Source: DATBVX01 sp963705495
GTDB lineage: Bacteria > Pseudomonadota > Gammaproteobacteria > Steroidobacterales > Steroidobacteraceae
Assembly: GCA_963705495.1 (NCBI GenBank)
Contig: CAVPJQ010000012.1
Coordinates: 62,001 to 126,000, forward strand
DNA length: 64,000 bases
Reading direction: 5' to 3'
In this document: positions 54,849 through 62,951 of the stretch, in pieces
How the letters are laid out: each line of letters begins with the position of its first letter
Position numbering within the stretch: position 1 is the stretch's first letter
Program-made: the position numbers and the translations under genes
The notes under the pieces: generated by a model
The model's database searches: none
What the model saw: only the letters and a program-made list of their open reading frames with translations
Told to the model about the DNA's origin: nothing

Positions 54849-55742
54849 ATGGGAAGCTCGGTGGACGAAAGTGATGCCAGGGCAGTTGAGGCCGCGATCA
54901 GCTATGTGACGCGGGACTCGCTGATCAATCGACGCTTCGTCGCACCCGGCGCCGAGCGCAACACCGGTCAGTATCGGACCCACGCTGTGTCAATCCGCGA
55001 TGGGCGCGCCATCAAGGATCACTTCAGCCTGGATGTTCACGGCTTCGTCGTGGCGGAACGCCCCAGCTCGGTCAAGGATTTCTTCGACAAGGACGAGGTC
55101 GACCGGGTCTATGACGCCGAAGTCGAGGCAACGATCAAGGCGTTGACCGGTGCAACTCGCGTTGTGTCCAGGGGGTGGATGATCCGCACCTCAGGTGATC
55201 TACCCAAATACGAGCAAACCGCGGGCTATACCCACAGCGGCGGCGTGCAACCGCCCGCGAGTGAGGCGCACGTCGACTTCATGCCGCAAGTCGCGGAACG
55301 GATGGCGCGCAAGATTTATGAGGAGTCATTCCCGGGTGGCAAGGGTTACTCCAGGTTCATTGCTTCAAGCCTATGGCGTGCATTCTCGGATCCGCCGCAG
55401 GACTGGCCGCTGGCGCTCTGCGATGCCCGCAGCGTCGGAGCCGACGAGGGAACCCGGAACACGCTGCATATCGTGGATCAGATTCCCGACGAGCAGACCA
55501 TGCTGCGCGACATGCCCGACGAGGATTCCCTGATCGCGGCCGCGATATTTCATTTCAATCCGAGCCATCGCTGGTGGTACTTCTCCAACATGACACGCGA
55601 CGAAGTCGTGCTGCTCAAGTTCCACGACAGCGATCGGTCCCGGGCGATGCGTGTACCCCATACCGCATTTCACGACACCAGCTTTCCGAACGCGAAGCCG
55701 CGGCACAGCATAGAGTGTCGCAGCTTCGCGTTCTTCGAGTGA
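54849..55742 (+). CDS. CmcJ/NvfI-family oxidoreductase-like protein
   Basis: A 297-residue protein with SVDESDARAVEAAISYVTRDS near its start and later AHVDFMPQVAERM, IFHFNPSHRWWYFSNM and FHDSDRSRAMRVPHTAFHDT. These match the CmcJ/NvfI family, whose members are hydroxylases or methyl-group processing enzymes of natural-product pathways. The HxD and later H pattern could hold iron. The start at 54849 is chosen because of the local ribosome binding site; an upstream GTG at 54792 is in frame. No natural product cluster is around it. Confidence 0.65.
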   Translation: MGSSVDESDARAVEAAISYVTRDSLINRRFVAPGAERNTGQYRTHAVSIRDGRAIKDHFSLDVHGFVVAERPSSVKDFFDKDEVDRVYDAEVEATIKALTGATRVVSRGWMIRTSGDLPKYEQTAGYTHSGGVQPPASEAHVDFMPQVAERMARKIYEESFPGGKGYSRFIASSLWRAFSDPPQDWPLALCDARSVGADEGTRNTLHIVDQIPDEQTMLRDMPDEDSLIAAAIFHFNPSHRWWYFSNMTRDEVVLLKFHDSDRSRAMRVPHTAFHDTSFPNAKPRHSIECRSFAFFE

Positions 55743-55781
55743 CCTGGCGTGAGGCCGCAACAGCTGTAGGCCAATCTCCGG

Positions 55782-56684
55782 TCAGGCGCGGCTCGCCTCT
55801 TCGGCCACCCCGTTGCGGAACCGGAAGGTCACATTGCCCGAGGCGAGGGCGGTACCGAGCACGATGATCGGGCACGCGATCAGCATGTGCGCCGTGACCG
55901 TTTCCTGGAGGAATATGAAGCCCCACAACATTCCGAACACCGGGACGAGATAGACCGAGGTGCTCGCCTTCGACGGCCCGATGCGCGCGATCAGCTGGAA
56001 ATAGAAGACGTATGCAATCCCGGTGCACAGCACCCCGAGAGCGATCACGCACAGCCACGTGTTGAGAGAGGGCGTGACCGCCGGCCATGTCGTCACTGCG
56101 AGCGGGACCAACAAGAGTGTCGCCGCCAGGCTGCTGCCGGTGGCAGCGGCGAGCGGCGGAATGCCGCTCAACCTCTTCTTCGTGTAGTTCATGCCGAGAC
56201 CATAGGACAGGCTCGCACCGAGTGCCGCGAACACAGCCAGGGTCATGCTCCCGCCGCTGAACGAAATCTTGTCCCAGGCCGAGAGCAATACGCCGCCGAA
56301 TCCGATCACCAGCCCGACGATGCGCGTGACGGTCAGCCGGTCGTTGAGCCAGAAGTATGCAACCAGCGCCGCGAACATTGGCGTGGTCGTGTTGAGTACG
56401 GCGGCCATTCCAGACGTCATGAAGGAGACGGCATACGCGAACAATGTGAAGGGCAGGGCCGAGGTGAAGACACCGACAACCATCATCGGCGCTACCGCGC
56501 CGCGCAGGTTTCCGAGTCCGCCGCGCCATGCCAGCAGGCCGAGCAGGAAGAGGGCCGCGATCCCGATACGAACTTCGACCAGCGCGAAGGCACCAAACTC
56601 CGGCACAGCGACGCGCATGAAGAGAAAAGAGGCGCCCCAGATGACGCCGAGGATCAGCAGCTCGAAACGATCACGATTCGCCAT
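55782..56684 (-). CDS. EamA/DMT-type exporter
   Basis: A 300-residue transporter with ten hydrophobic helices in two EamA repeats (LLILGVIWGASFLFMRVAV and LVIGFGGVLLSAW, then ALGASLSYGLGM to HMLIACPIIVLGTALASG). It is of the drug/metabolite transporter superfamily and exports amino acids or small metabolites. Its substrate is unknown. The hairpin at 56697 separates its start from the gene at 56743. Confidence 0.85.
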   Translation of the reverse strand: MANRDRFELLILGVIWGASFLFMRVAVPEFGAFALVEVRIGIAALFLLGLLAWRGGLGNLRGAVAPMMVVGVFTSALPFTLFAYAVSFMTSGMAAVLNTTTPMFAALVAYFWLNDRLTVTRIVGLVIGFGGVLLSAWDKISFSGGSMTLAVFAALGASLSYGLGMNYTKKRLSGIPPLAAATGSSLAATLLLVPLAVTTWPAVTPSLNTWLCVIALGVLCTGIAYVFYFQLIARIGPSKASTSVYLVPVFGMLWGFIFLQETVTAHMLIACPIIVLGTALASGNVTFRFRNGVAEEASRA

Positions 56685-56696
56685 TGAAGGTGTCCC

Positions 56697-56731
56697 AAAA
56701 AATGAGCCCGCCGGCGCAAACCGGCGGGCTC
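56697..56731 (-). terminator. intrinsic terminator of the repeat-protein gene (minus strand)
   Basis: A perfect 11-bp stem GAGCCCGCCGG / CCGGCGGGCTC with a six-base loop. In minus-strand orientation ATTTTTT follows the stem, giving a textbook rho-independent terminator for the gene ending at 56743. Confidence 0.82.
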
Positions 56732-56742
56732 CAGGCTGTAGT

Positions 56743-57114
56743 CTAATCCCAGGAATGAGCGGTGGCGCGTCCGGCGATGATTACTGCGCCCTGCGAAGGC
56801 GCAGTAACAGTCATGGTGCCAAGATCGGCGACCGTCGCGATGCCGTCGCGGCTGGCGTTGACAGTCATCGCGCCGAGATTCGCGAATGTCGCAATCGCTT
56901 CGCGCCTGGCACTCACGACCAGTACGCCCAGTTTGGCCACGCGGGGTGCTGTCACCACCATTTGCCCGAGGCTCGTCACCGAGTTGTCGCGCGTGACGAT
57001 TGCAGCCGTTTCATGCAGACATTCATCGGCCGCCTGCGTGGCGGGCGCAACCAGCGCTGCCGTGGCCAGGACGGTGGTGAACGCAAACTGTCGCAATGTC
57101 TGCAGCGTCTTCAT
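56743..57114 (-). CDS. secreted protein with four short tandem repeats
   Basis: A 123-residue protein with a signal peptide (cut after about residue 28, ATQA). The mature part holds four copies of about 20-23 residues with consensus LGxMxVxAxR: LGQMVVTAPR, LGVLVVSARR, LGAMTVNASR, LGTMTVTAP. One cysteine (DEC) lies just after the signal. No family recognised. Repeats of this size with a hydrophobic-Gly-Val rhythm suggest a beta-solenoid or stacked-strand structure. It ends at a strong terminator. Confidence 0.6.
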   Translation of the reverse strand: MKTLQTLRQFAFTTVLATAALVAPATQAADECLHETAAIVTRDNSVTSLGQMVVTAPRVAKLGVLVVSARREAIATFANLGAMTVNASRDGIATVADLGTMTVTAPSQGAVIIAGRATAHSWD

Positions 57115-57283
57115 GGTCGTCTCCCAGTTGAAATCCTCTGCCTCATGCCAGTTCCGGGTGTGTGCACTCTCGGCTCATCGGGCCATTGCATCAAACGCAA
57201 TACTTGACTCCGGGTTAAGCGAATCTTTCCTTCACCTGGCGCACAGCGTATCCTCTACTGGTCTCTGAAACAGAGCCAGTTCT

Positions 57284-58720
57284 ATGAAAAACGAGGGTAC
57301 CACTTCAGCTCGCGCTCTCGCCGCGCCCGAGTTGCTGATCCGTATCGACCGCGACGCCAGCGAGCCTCTGCGAGCGCAACTGGAAGGCGAACTGCGCTCG
57401 GCAATCCGGGCCGGGCGTCTCAAGGCCGGCGCCTCGCTCCCATCGACGCGTGCGCTGGCCGTGGATCTCGGGCTTTCACGCGGAATCGTGGTTGACGCGT
57501 ACGAGCAGCTACTGGCGGAGGGCTACCTCATCGCACGGCAGGGCTCGGCTACGACTGTGGCCGAGGGCCGGATCACGGCTGTACGCGCGTTGCCGGAACG
57601 ACCCGTCAAAGGCACGGCGGAGCCGCCTGTCGCGCCCGTGCGCTATGACTTCCGGCCAGCGGTTCCTGATACCTCTACGTTCCCGCGTCGTTCGTGGCAC
57701 AAATCCCTGCGGAAAGTCCTCGCGACCGCGGCAGCTGGCACGATGGGCTACCCCGATCCGCGCGGCACGAGTGCTGCGCGAGTGGCGTTGTCGGCTTACA
57801 TCAATCGCTCCCGCGGCACCTCGGCACACCCTGATCGGATGCTGATCTGCAACGGCTTCACCCAGGGGTTTCGCCTCACCTGCGCCGTACTGCGCCGGCT
57901 GGGCATCGAAGCGGTCGCGACCGAGGATCCTTCGCACGAAGAGCAGCGCGAAGCGGTGCGCGATGCCGGCCTCAAGTGCGTTCCTGTTCCGGTCGATGAG
58001 CATGGCCTCATTGTTGAGCGCCTCGACAAGACGCAAGCGCGGGCGGTTCTCGTGACGCCGGCGCATCAATATCCGACTGGTGCAGTGCTCGCACCGCAGC
58101 GTCGTGCGGCACTCCTCGACTGGGCGGTGCGCAAGCAGGCGTTCATCATCGAAGATGACTACGACGCGGAGTTTCGCTACGACCGTGAACCGATAGGTGC
58201 GCTGCACGGCGTGGCGCCCGAGCGTGTGGTGTATGTCGGGTCTGCGAGCAAGACATTGGCGCCAGCCCTGCGCCTCGGTTGGCTAGCGGTGCCCGGTCAG
58301 TTCGTCGATGAGTTTGCGCGCGTCAAAAAGCGTGAGGACCGCGGCTCGGCGAGCCTTGAGCAGCTCGCATTCGCGGATTTCATCGAGCGTGGCGAGCTCG
58401 ACCGGCATCTGCGCCGGATGCGGCGCATCTACCGCCGCCGGCGCGACTTGCTCGTGGCCGCGCTGCGCAACCATCTGCCGAAGCGGCGCGTGTTCGGCAT
58501 CGCCGCGGGCCTGCACCTGATGCTCGAGCTGCCACCCGACGCGGATGAGGATCAGATTGTTGCCGAAGCCCGGAAGCTCTCCGTCAACGTTACCGGGACG
58601 CGGGAGTACCGCGAACGCGCGAAACTGCCGCCTTCGCTGATCCTCGGCTACGGTTTCCTGCGCGACAGTGCGGTTGCGGAGGGCGTGCGGCGGCTGGCGT
58701 CAGTGGTGGAGAAACGCTGA
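57284..58720 (+). CDS. MocR/PdxR-type GntR regulator (HTH + aminotransferase fold)
   Basis: A 478-residue chimera. Residues 18-90 are a GntR winged helix (LPSTRALAVDLGLSRGIVVDAYEQL). Residues 130-470 form a fold-type I PLP aminotransferase domain with PLP lysine in GSASKTLAPALRLGW and TPAHQYPTG upstream. MocR regulators sense PLP or amino acids and often control a transporter or PLP-synthesis gene next to them. Divergent neighbours here are the repeat protein and, farther, the EamA exporter, which is a plausible target. Confidence 0.85.
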   Translation: MKNEGTTSARALAAPELLIRIDRDASEPLRAQLEGELRSAIRAGRLKAGASLPSTRALAVDLGLSRGIVVDAYEQLLAEGYLIARQGSATTVAEGRITAVRALPERPVKGTAEPPVAPVRYDFRPAVPDTSTFPRRSWHKSLRKVLATAAAGTMGYPDPRGTSAARVALSAYINRSRGTSAHPDRMLICNGFTQGFRLTCAVLRRLGIEAVATEDPSHEEQREAVRDAGLKCVPVPVDEHGLIVERLDKTQARAVLVTPAHQYPTGAVLAPQRRAALLDWAVRKQAFIIEDDYDAEFRYDREPIGALHGVAPERVVYVGSASKTLAPALRLGWLAVPGQFVDEFARVKKREDRGSASLEQLAFADFIERGELDRHLRRMRRIYRRRRDLLVAALRNHLPKRRVFGIAAGLHLMLELPPDADEDQIVAEARKLSVNVTGTREYRERAKLPPSLILGYGFLRDSAVAEGVRRLASVVEKR

Positions 58721-58815
58721 GCGGCCCTGCCAGGATTCAGGCGCAAGAATCGGGGAGTTCCCAGCAACGGGAGAGCGTACTGTGAACGCTCCCGAATCAC
58801 AGCAGGCGGATCCTG

Positions 58816-59262
58816 ATGCCGATCCCAGTCGTTCTCGCGTGTTCGCTGGCCTGGTCCTCTGACGGGATGCCCTCACGGCTCTATGACGTCACAACCGTCA
58901 CGGCAATGCCGCACCTGGAGGAAAACCTTCGCTATGCCACGACGCACGAGAGGCGCTGCCTCGCCCGGGCCGACCTCTCATCTGCCTCCGCATTCCCGGT
59001 CCTCGATCACGCGGCACTAAAGGGCTGCAAGCTGGAAGAGGAGAGCCGGGAGGAGGACAGTGTTTCGTATGTCCTGATCTGCGACGGCGGGCACGGAACG
59101 ACGGGCGGAGCGTTGTGGCGGATCGGTGCGGCCCAGATGACGGGCACACTGAGTGTAAAGTCGGGCGGCAAGAACTTTACCTTCTACCAGCGTGTGACCG
59201 CCACGCTTCTCGGCAACTGTGTCGCTGCACCGCCCGATAGTGCAGGAGTCAACGGCAATTAG
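58816..59262 (+). CDS. DUF3617-type protein
   Basis: A 148-residue protein with a short N-terminal hydrophobic stretch and the text TTHERRCLARADLSSASAFPVLDHAALKGCKLEEE, YVLICDGGHGTTGGALWRIGA, LLGNCVAAPPD. The alternating cysteines and short strands match the DUF3617 exported family, whose function is unknown. AGGCGG precedes the ATG. Its 3' end overlaps the zwf open frame end by 14 bases, so the two genes converge tightly. Confidence 0.65.
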   Translation: MPIPVVLACSLAWSSDGMPSRLYDVTTVTAMPHLEENLRYATTHERRCLARADLSSASAFPVLDHAALKGCKLEEESREEDSVSYVLICDGGHGTTGGALWRIGAAQMTGTLSVKSGGKNFTFYQRVTATLLGNCVAAPPDSAGVNGN

Positions 59263-60661
59263 CTGACGCCAAGGGCATATACCAGGGGCCGGTATCCTCA
59301 GGCAGCGCCTCGGCTTCCGCTGGCCCCCAGCTTCCAACTTCATATGTCAGCGGGGCTGACTCCTCACCGATGACATCGTCCACGATCTTCCACGCCGCTT
59401 CGATCGAATCCTGGCGCGCGAACAGCGCCGGATCACCGCGCAACGCATCGCCGATGAGACGCTCGTAGGCTGAATACACGCCCGCTTCGGCGTCACACAT
59501 CAGCAGTTCGTCCGAGCGGCCCTGCATCAGCTCGCCCGGTTCCTTGGTGCGCACTCCGAGAGCGATGACCACGCGATCCGGGCCCAGGCGAAAGCGCACG
59601 TGATTGGCTTCGCTCGGCACCGCATCGAACAGCGGATGCATCGATTTGCGAAGTCGCACCATGACCTCGGTCGCCGTGACCGACAGGCCCTTGCCAGCGC
59701 GGATCAGGAAAGGCACGCCGGCCCAGCGCGGTGAATCGATGTCGAGCCTGAGCGCCGCGTAGGTTTCGACTCTCGAGTCCCTTGCGACGTCCGGTTCGTG
59801 TCGGTAACCGGCGTACTGACCGCGCACGACGTCGCCCGAATCGAGCGGTAGCACGGCCTGGAGCACCTTGACCTTCTCGTCACGCACCGCATCGCTTGCA
59901 TAGCTTGCGGGGGGCTCCATGGCAAGCAGGCTTACCACCTGCAGCAGATGGTTCTGAACCACATCGCGGATCGCGCCCAACTCCTCGTACAGCTTGCCGC
60001 GGCCTTCGATGCCAAAAGACTCCGCCATGGTGAGCTGCACGCTCGCGATGTACTCGCGATTCCACAGGGGCTCGAGAAAGGCATTGGCGAAGCGAAAATA
60101 GAGCAGGTTCTGCACCGGCTCCTTGCCGAGGAAGTGATCGATGCGATAGATCTGCGACTCCTCGAACACCTGGGCGAGCGTGGCGTTGAGTGCCCGCGCG
60201 GACTTGAGATCGCGGCCGAGTGGTTTCTCGACTACCACGCGCGCGCCACGCGCAGAGCCGGAGGCACTGAGCTTCGTCACGACGTCGCCAAACAGGCTCG
60301 GTGGAATGGCGAGATAGTGGAGTGGAGCGCGTGCGTTGCCCAAGGCATCCGTAAGCCTGCGGAAGGTGTCGGCGTCGCGGTAATCGCCGGTCACATAGCG
60401 TAGCTGTTTGCACAGTGCCGTGAAGGCAGCCTCATCGACGCCGTTGCCATGCTCGCGAAGACTCGCGGCCACTCGCTCCTCCAGCCGCTCCCGGGTCCAC
60501 GATTCACGCGCGACACCGAGCACTGGGCCATTGTGTCGCCCGCGCCGGACCAGGCTTTCGACCGCCGGGATGATCTTCTTGTACGCGAGATCACCAGTGA
60601 TGCCAAAGATCACCAGGGCATCGGCTCGAGAATCTCCGACATGCTCTACGTTGCTGGTCAT
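59249..60661 (-). CDS. zwf: glucose-6-phosphate 1-dehydrogenase
   Basis: A 470-residue enzyme. The N-terminal Rossmann motif GITGDLAYKKIIPA begins near residue 20 and the signature RIDHFLGKEPVQNLLYFRFAN is intact. It reduces NADP while making 6-phosphogluconolactone, the first step of the oxidative pentose phosphate route. The start at the MTSNVEHV methionine is used; the open frame runs farther upstream without similarity. A transaldolase gene lies 830 bases away, so both ends of the pentose route are here. Confidence 0.92.
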   Translation of the reverse strand: MTSNVEHVGDSRADALVIFGITGDLAYKKIIPAVESLVRRGRHNGPVLGVARESWTRERLEERVAASLREHGNGVDEAAFTALCKQLRYVTGDYRDADTFRRLTDALGNARAPLHYLAIPPSLFGDVVTKLSASGSARGARVVVEKPLGRDLKSARALNATLAQVFEESQIYRIDHFLGKEPVQNLLYFRFANAFLEPLWNREYIASVQLTMAESFGIEGRGKLYEELGAIRDVVQNHLLQVVSLLAMEPPASYASDAVRDEKVKVLQAVLPLDSGDVVRGQYAGYRHEPDVARDSRVETYAALRLDIDSPRWAGVPFLIRAGKGLSVTATEVMVRLRKSMHPLFDAVPSEANHVRFRLGPDRVVIALGVRTKEPGELMQGRSDELLMCDAEAGVYSAYERLIGDALRGDPALFARQDSIEAAWKIVDDVIGEESAPLTYEVGSWGPAEAEALPEDTGPWYMPLASANCR

Positions 60662-60741
60662 CGATGTGAACCCATGGCAAGTCGCATGTTGTGCGTGCGA
60701 TTGCCGAATGCTTGGCGCAGCGGTAGGCTCGCTGGCAGGTC

Positions 60742-61476
60742 GTGGAGTCGATAGTAGCTTTGCGTCAACGTACATACCTCAGGGCTGCGGCAATCATCTG
60801 CGGGCTCATATTGGCGCAGTTCGCAGCCGTTCTTCATGGGCAAGAGCCCACTTTCGAGGAGCGTACCGCGGCTGCGAGCGCCGAGTTTCGCGCAGCGCTG
60901 CAGCTCAAACCGGACCTCAAGCACGGCGCTGCGCTGTTTGGTACGTGCGCAGCATGCCACCAGGCCGACGGTTGCGGCACCGATGACGCAACTGTACCGG
61001 CCATCGCGGGTCAGCATGTCTCGGTGCTGGTCAAGCAGCTGGTCGATTTCCGTGCCGATCGCCGCTGGGATGAGCGCATGCAGAACTTCGCGTCCGGCCA
61101 TACTTTGACCGGGCCACAAGACCTGCTCGACGTCGCTTCTTACATCGAAAGCCTGCCGCGCTGGCCGCCGCTCGAGGGCGGCATCGGCGACGGTATGGCG
61201 CTGCAGCGTGGTGCAAGCGTCTACTTCCGGCAATGCGAGAGTTGTCACGGGCCGCTCGGCCAGGGAGAGCTGCGCCGCATGCGTCCACGGCTTGCCGGCC
61301 AGCACTACGCGTATCTGCTGCGTCAACTCGACGAGACCGCCGCAGGAAATCGGCCCGGAATGGATGCCCAGCACGTGACACGGATTCGCGCGCTCTCGGA
61401 GGAGGAGCGCCGCGGCGTTGCGGATTACCTGTCACGCCTCAGTCCCGACCTGGCTTCGGCACGACACGCTCCCTGA
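60742..61476 (+). CDS. diheme cytochrome c (c4-like)
   Basis: A 244-residue exported protein with an N-terminal hydrophobic signal (IICGLILAQFAAVLHG) and two heme motifs, CAACH at about residue 69-73 and CESCH at about 166-170, spaced as in cytochrome c4. Axial methionines are suggested in both halves (MQNFASG and GMDAQHV). It is a periplasmic electron carrier. It starts at a GTG and is placed between zwf and tal with no obvious functional link. Confidence 0.82.
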   Translation: MESIVALRQRTYLRAAAIICGLILAQFAAVLHGQEPTFEERTAAASAEFRAALQLKPDLKHGAALFGTCAACHQADGCGTDDATVPAIAGQHVSVLVKQLVDFRADRRWDERMQNFASGHTLTGPQDLLDVASYIESLPRWPPLEGGIGDGMALQRGASVYFRQCESCHGPLGQGELRRMRPRLAGQHYAYLLRQLDETAAGNRPGMDAQHVTRIRALSEEERRGVADYLSRLSPDLASARHAP

Positions 61477-61490
61477 ACGTGGTCATCCGG

Positions 61491-62600
61491 TCAGCGCACA
61501 CTCGCGAGTGGCGCCTTGTTGGTTATCTCCTGCAGCGTCTCCGCATAGGCTTTCTTGAACTTGCCGATCCCTTCCTGGAGCAGCTGGTTAGCCACGTGCG
61601 TAAGATCGATGCCAGTTTTCTTCAGATCGACGGTGACCTGCCACGCTTCCTTGATGCCCTGTTCAAGGGTCGCTGCGGCCTTGCCGTGGTCGGCAAAGGC
61701 TTCGACGGTCTTGGCAGGGAGCGTGTTCACGGTGTGCGGCCCGATCAACGGCTCGACATACATGAGGTCATGGTACGCCGGATTCTTGGTGCTGGTACTT
61801 GCCCATAGAAGTCGCTGCGGTGCCGCGCCGGCGCGTTCCAGCTCTTTCCAGCGTGTCGACGTCGCCGTCTCCTTGAAATGCTGATAGCCGAGCTTCGCGC
61901 TGGCGATTGCGCATTTGCCGAGAAGGTTCTTCGCGACCGCATCCCCCAGCTTGGCCCTCGCCTTTAGCTTCTCGTCGACGAGTGTGTCTATGCGGCTCAG
62001 AAAGAAACTCGCCACCGAAGCCAGGCGATCGATCGGTTCGTCCTGTGCCTTGCGTCGCTCGAGTGCGCGCACGTAGGCGTGAGCGACCGCCTCGTAGCGT
62101 TCGATTGAAAAGAGCAGCGTCACATTGATATTGATGCCTTCGATGAGCAGGGTCTCAATAGCTGGTACGCCCTCGGGCGTGCCGGGGATCTTGATGAGGA
62201 GATTTGGACGATCCACCGCCTTCCACAGGCGCCGCGCTTCCACGATCGAGCCCTGTGTGTCGCGGGCGAGTTGGGGCGACACCTCGAGGCTTACGAATCC
62301 GTCTCGCCCCTCGGTTCGGTCGTAAACCCGGCGCAGGATGTCACAGGCCTCGCGCACGTCTGCGACGATGAGCATCTCGTAGATGTGATTCGCGTGCTGA
62401 CCCGCACACTGGCGAATCGGCTCGTCGTAATCGTCACTGCTCATGAGCGCGGCGTTGAAAATCGTCGGGTTATCCGTAACGCCGGTGAGCCCTTCTGCCG
62501 TGACGCGACGCTCCAGCTCGCCGCTCTCGATCATCCTGCGGCTCAGATCATCGAGCCAGTAGCTCTGACCATACCGGGCAAGTTCCGACAACGCGTTCAT
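61491..62600 (-). CDS. tal: transaldolase
   Basis: A 369-residue protein starting at the ATG at 62600, preceded by GGAAGG. Motifs: TGVTDNPTIFNAAL, GRDGFVSLEVSPQLARDT, PNLLIKIPGTPEG with the Schiff-base lysine, and INVTLLFSIERYEAVA. This is the type of transaldolase (TalB/Tal2 group) that swaps three-carbon units in the non-oxidative pentose route. It is convergent with the cytochrome gene and co-oriented with zwf. Confidence 0.92.
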   Translation of the reverse strand: MNALSELARYGQSYWLDDLSRRMIESGELERRVTAEGLTGVTDNPTIFNAALMSSDDYDEPIRQCAGQHANHIYEMLIVADVREACDILRRVYDRTEGRDGFVSLEVSPQLARDTQGSIVEARRLWKAVDRPNLLIKIPGTPEGVPAIETLLIEGININVTLLFSIERYEAVAHAYVRALERRKAQDEPIDRLASVASFFLSRIDTLVDEKLKARAKLGDAVAKNLLGKCAIASAKLGYQHFKETATSTRWKELERAGAAPQRLLWASTSTKNPAYHDLMYVEPLIGPHTVNTLPAKTVEAFADHGKAAATLEQGIKEAWQVTVDLKKTGIDLTHVANQLLQEGIGKFKKAYAETLQEITNKAPLASVR

Positions 62601-62738
62601 TCCCTGCCTTCCGTGAGTTGGCATCGCTACTCGACCATCCAGCCCCGAGCTTGTTCCGTATTGGCGATGGGACGTCGCGAACCAGCGACCTTTCTCTTAC
62701 ACACCAATCAAGCGCTTGCGTGAACTGGCGCACCGCAC

Positions 62739-62754
62739 GTCTGCGACGGCAGAC
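62739..62754. promoter_or_regulatory. perfect 16-bp palindrome upstream of the haloperoxidase gene
   Basis: GTCTGCGACGGCAGAC, a GTCTGC / GCAGAC inverted repeat with a four-base centre, in a 350-base gap between transaldolase and the haloperoxidase gene. It does not match the TGTRCG motif. No other copy was seen. It could be an operator or a chance palindrome. Confidence 0.3.
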
Positions 62755-62951
62755 AAGCGTCTTACATCGACGACTGTGTGAATGAGAGCGCGCTGAAAAA
62801 TCTTCCATAGACTCAATGCCGTACGAAAGGGCACCGCGCCTGGCACAGCACGTGCTGCAAATCCCCGCACAAACGGCAACAGCTCTGACGCCAACGGCGC
62901 TCGCCTCCCGCGACGCCGTGCAGGACATGGAGATTGCCGACAGGGGGAATC

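Noticed and set aside
60759..60774. TTTGCGTCAACGTACA between zwf and the cytochrome c gene, similar to the palindromic operator
   Set aside because: Neither direction has a -10-like hexamer at the spacing of the good sites, and the left half lacks the TGT. Probably chance.
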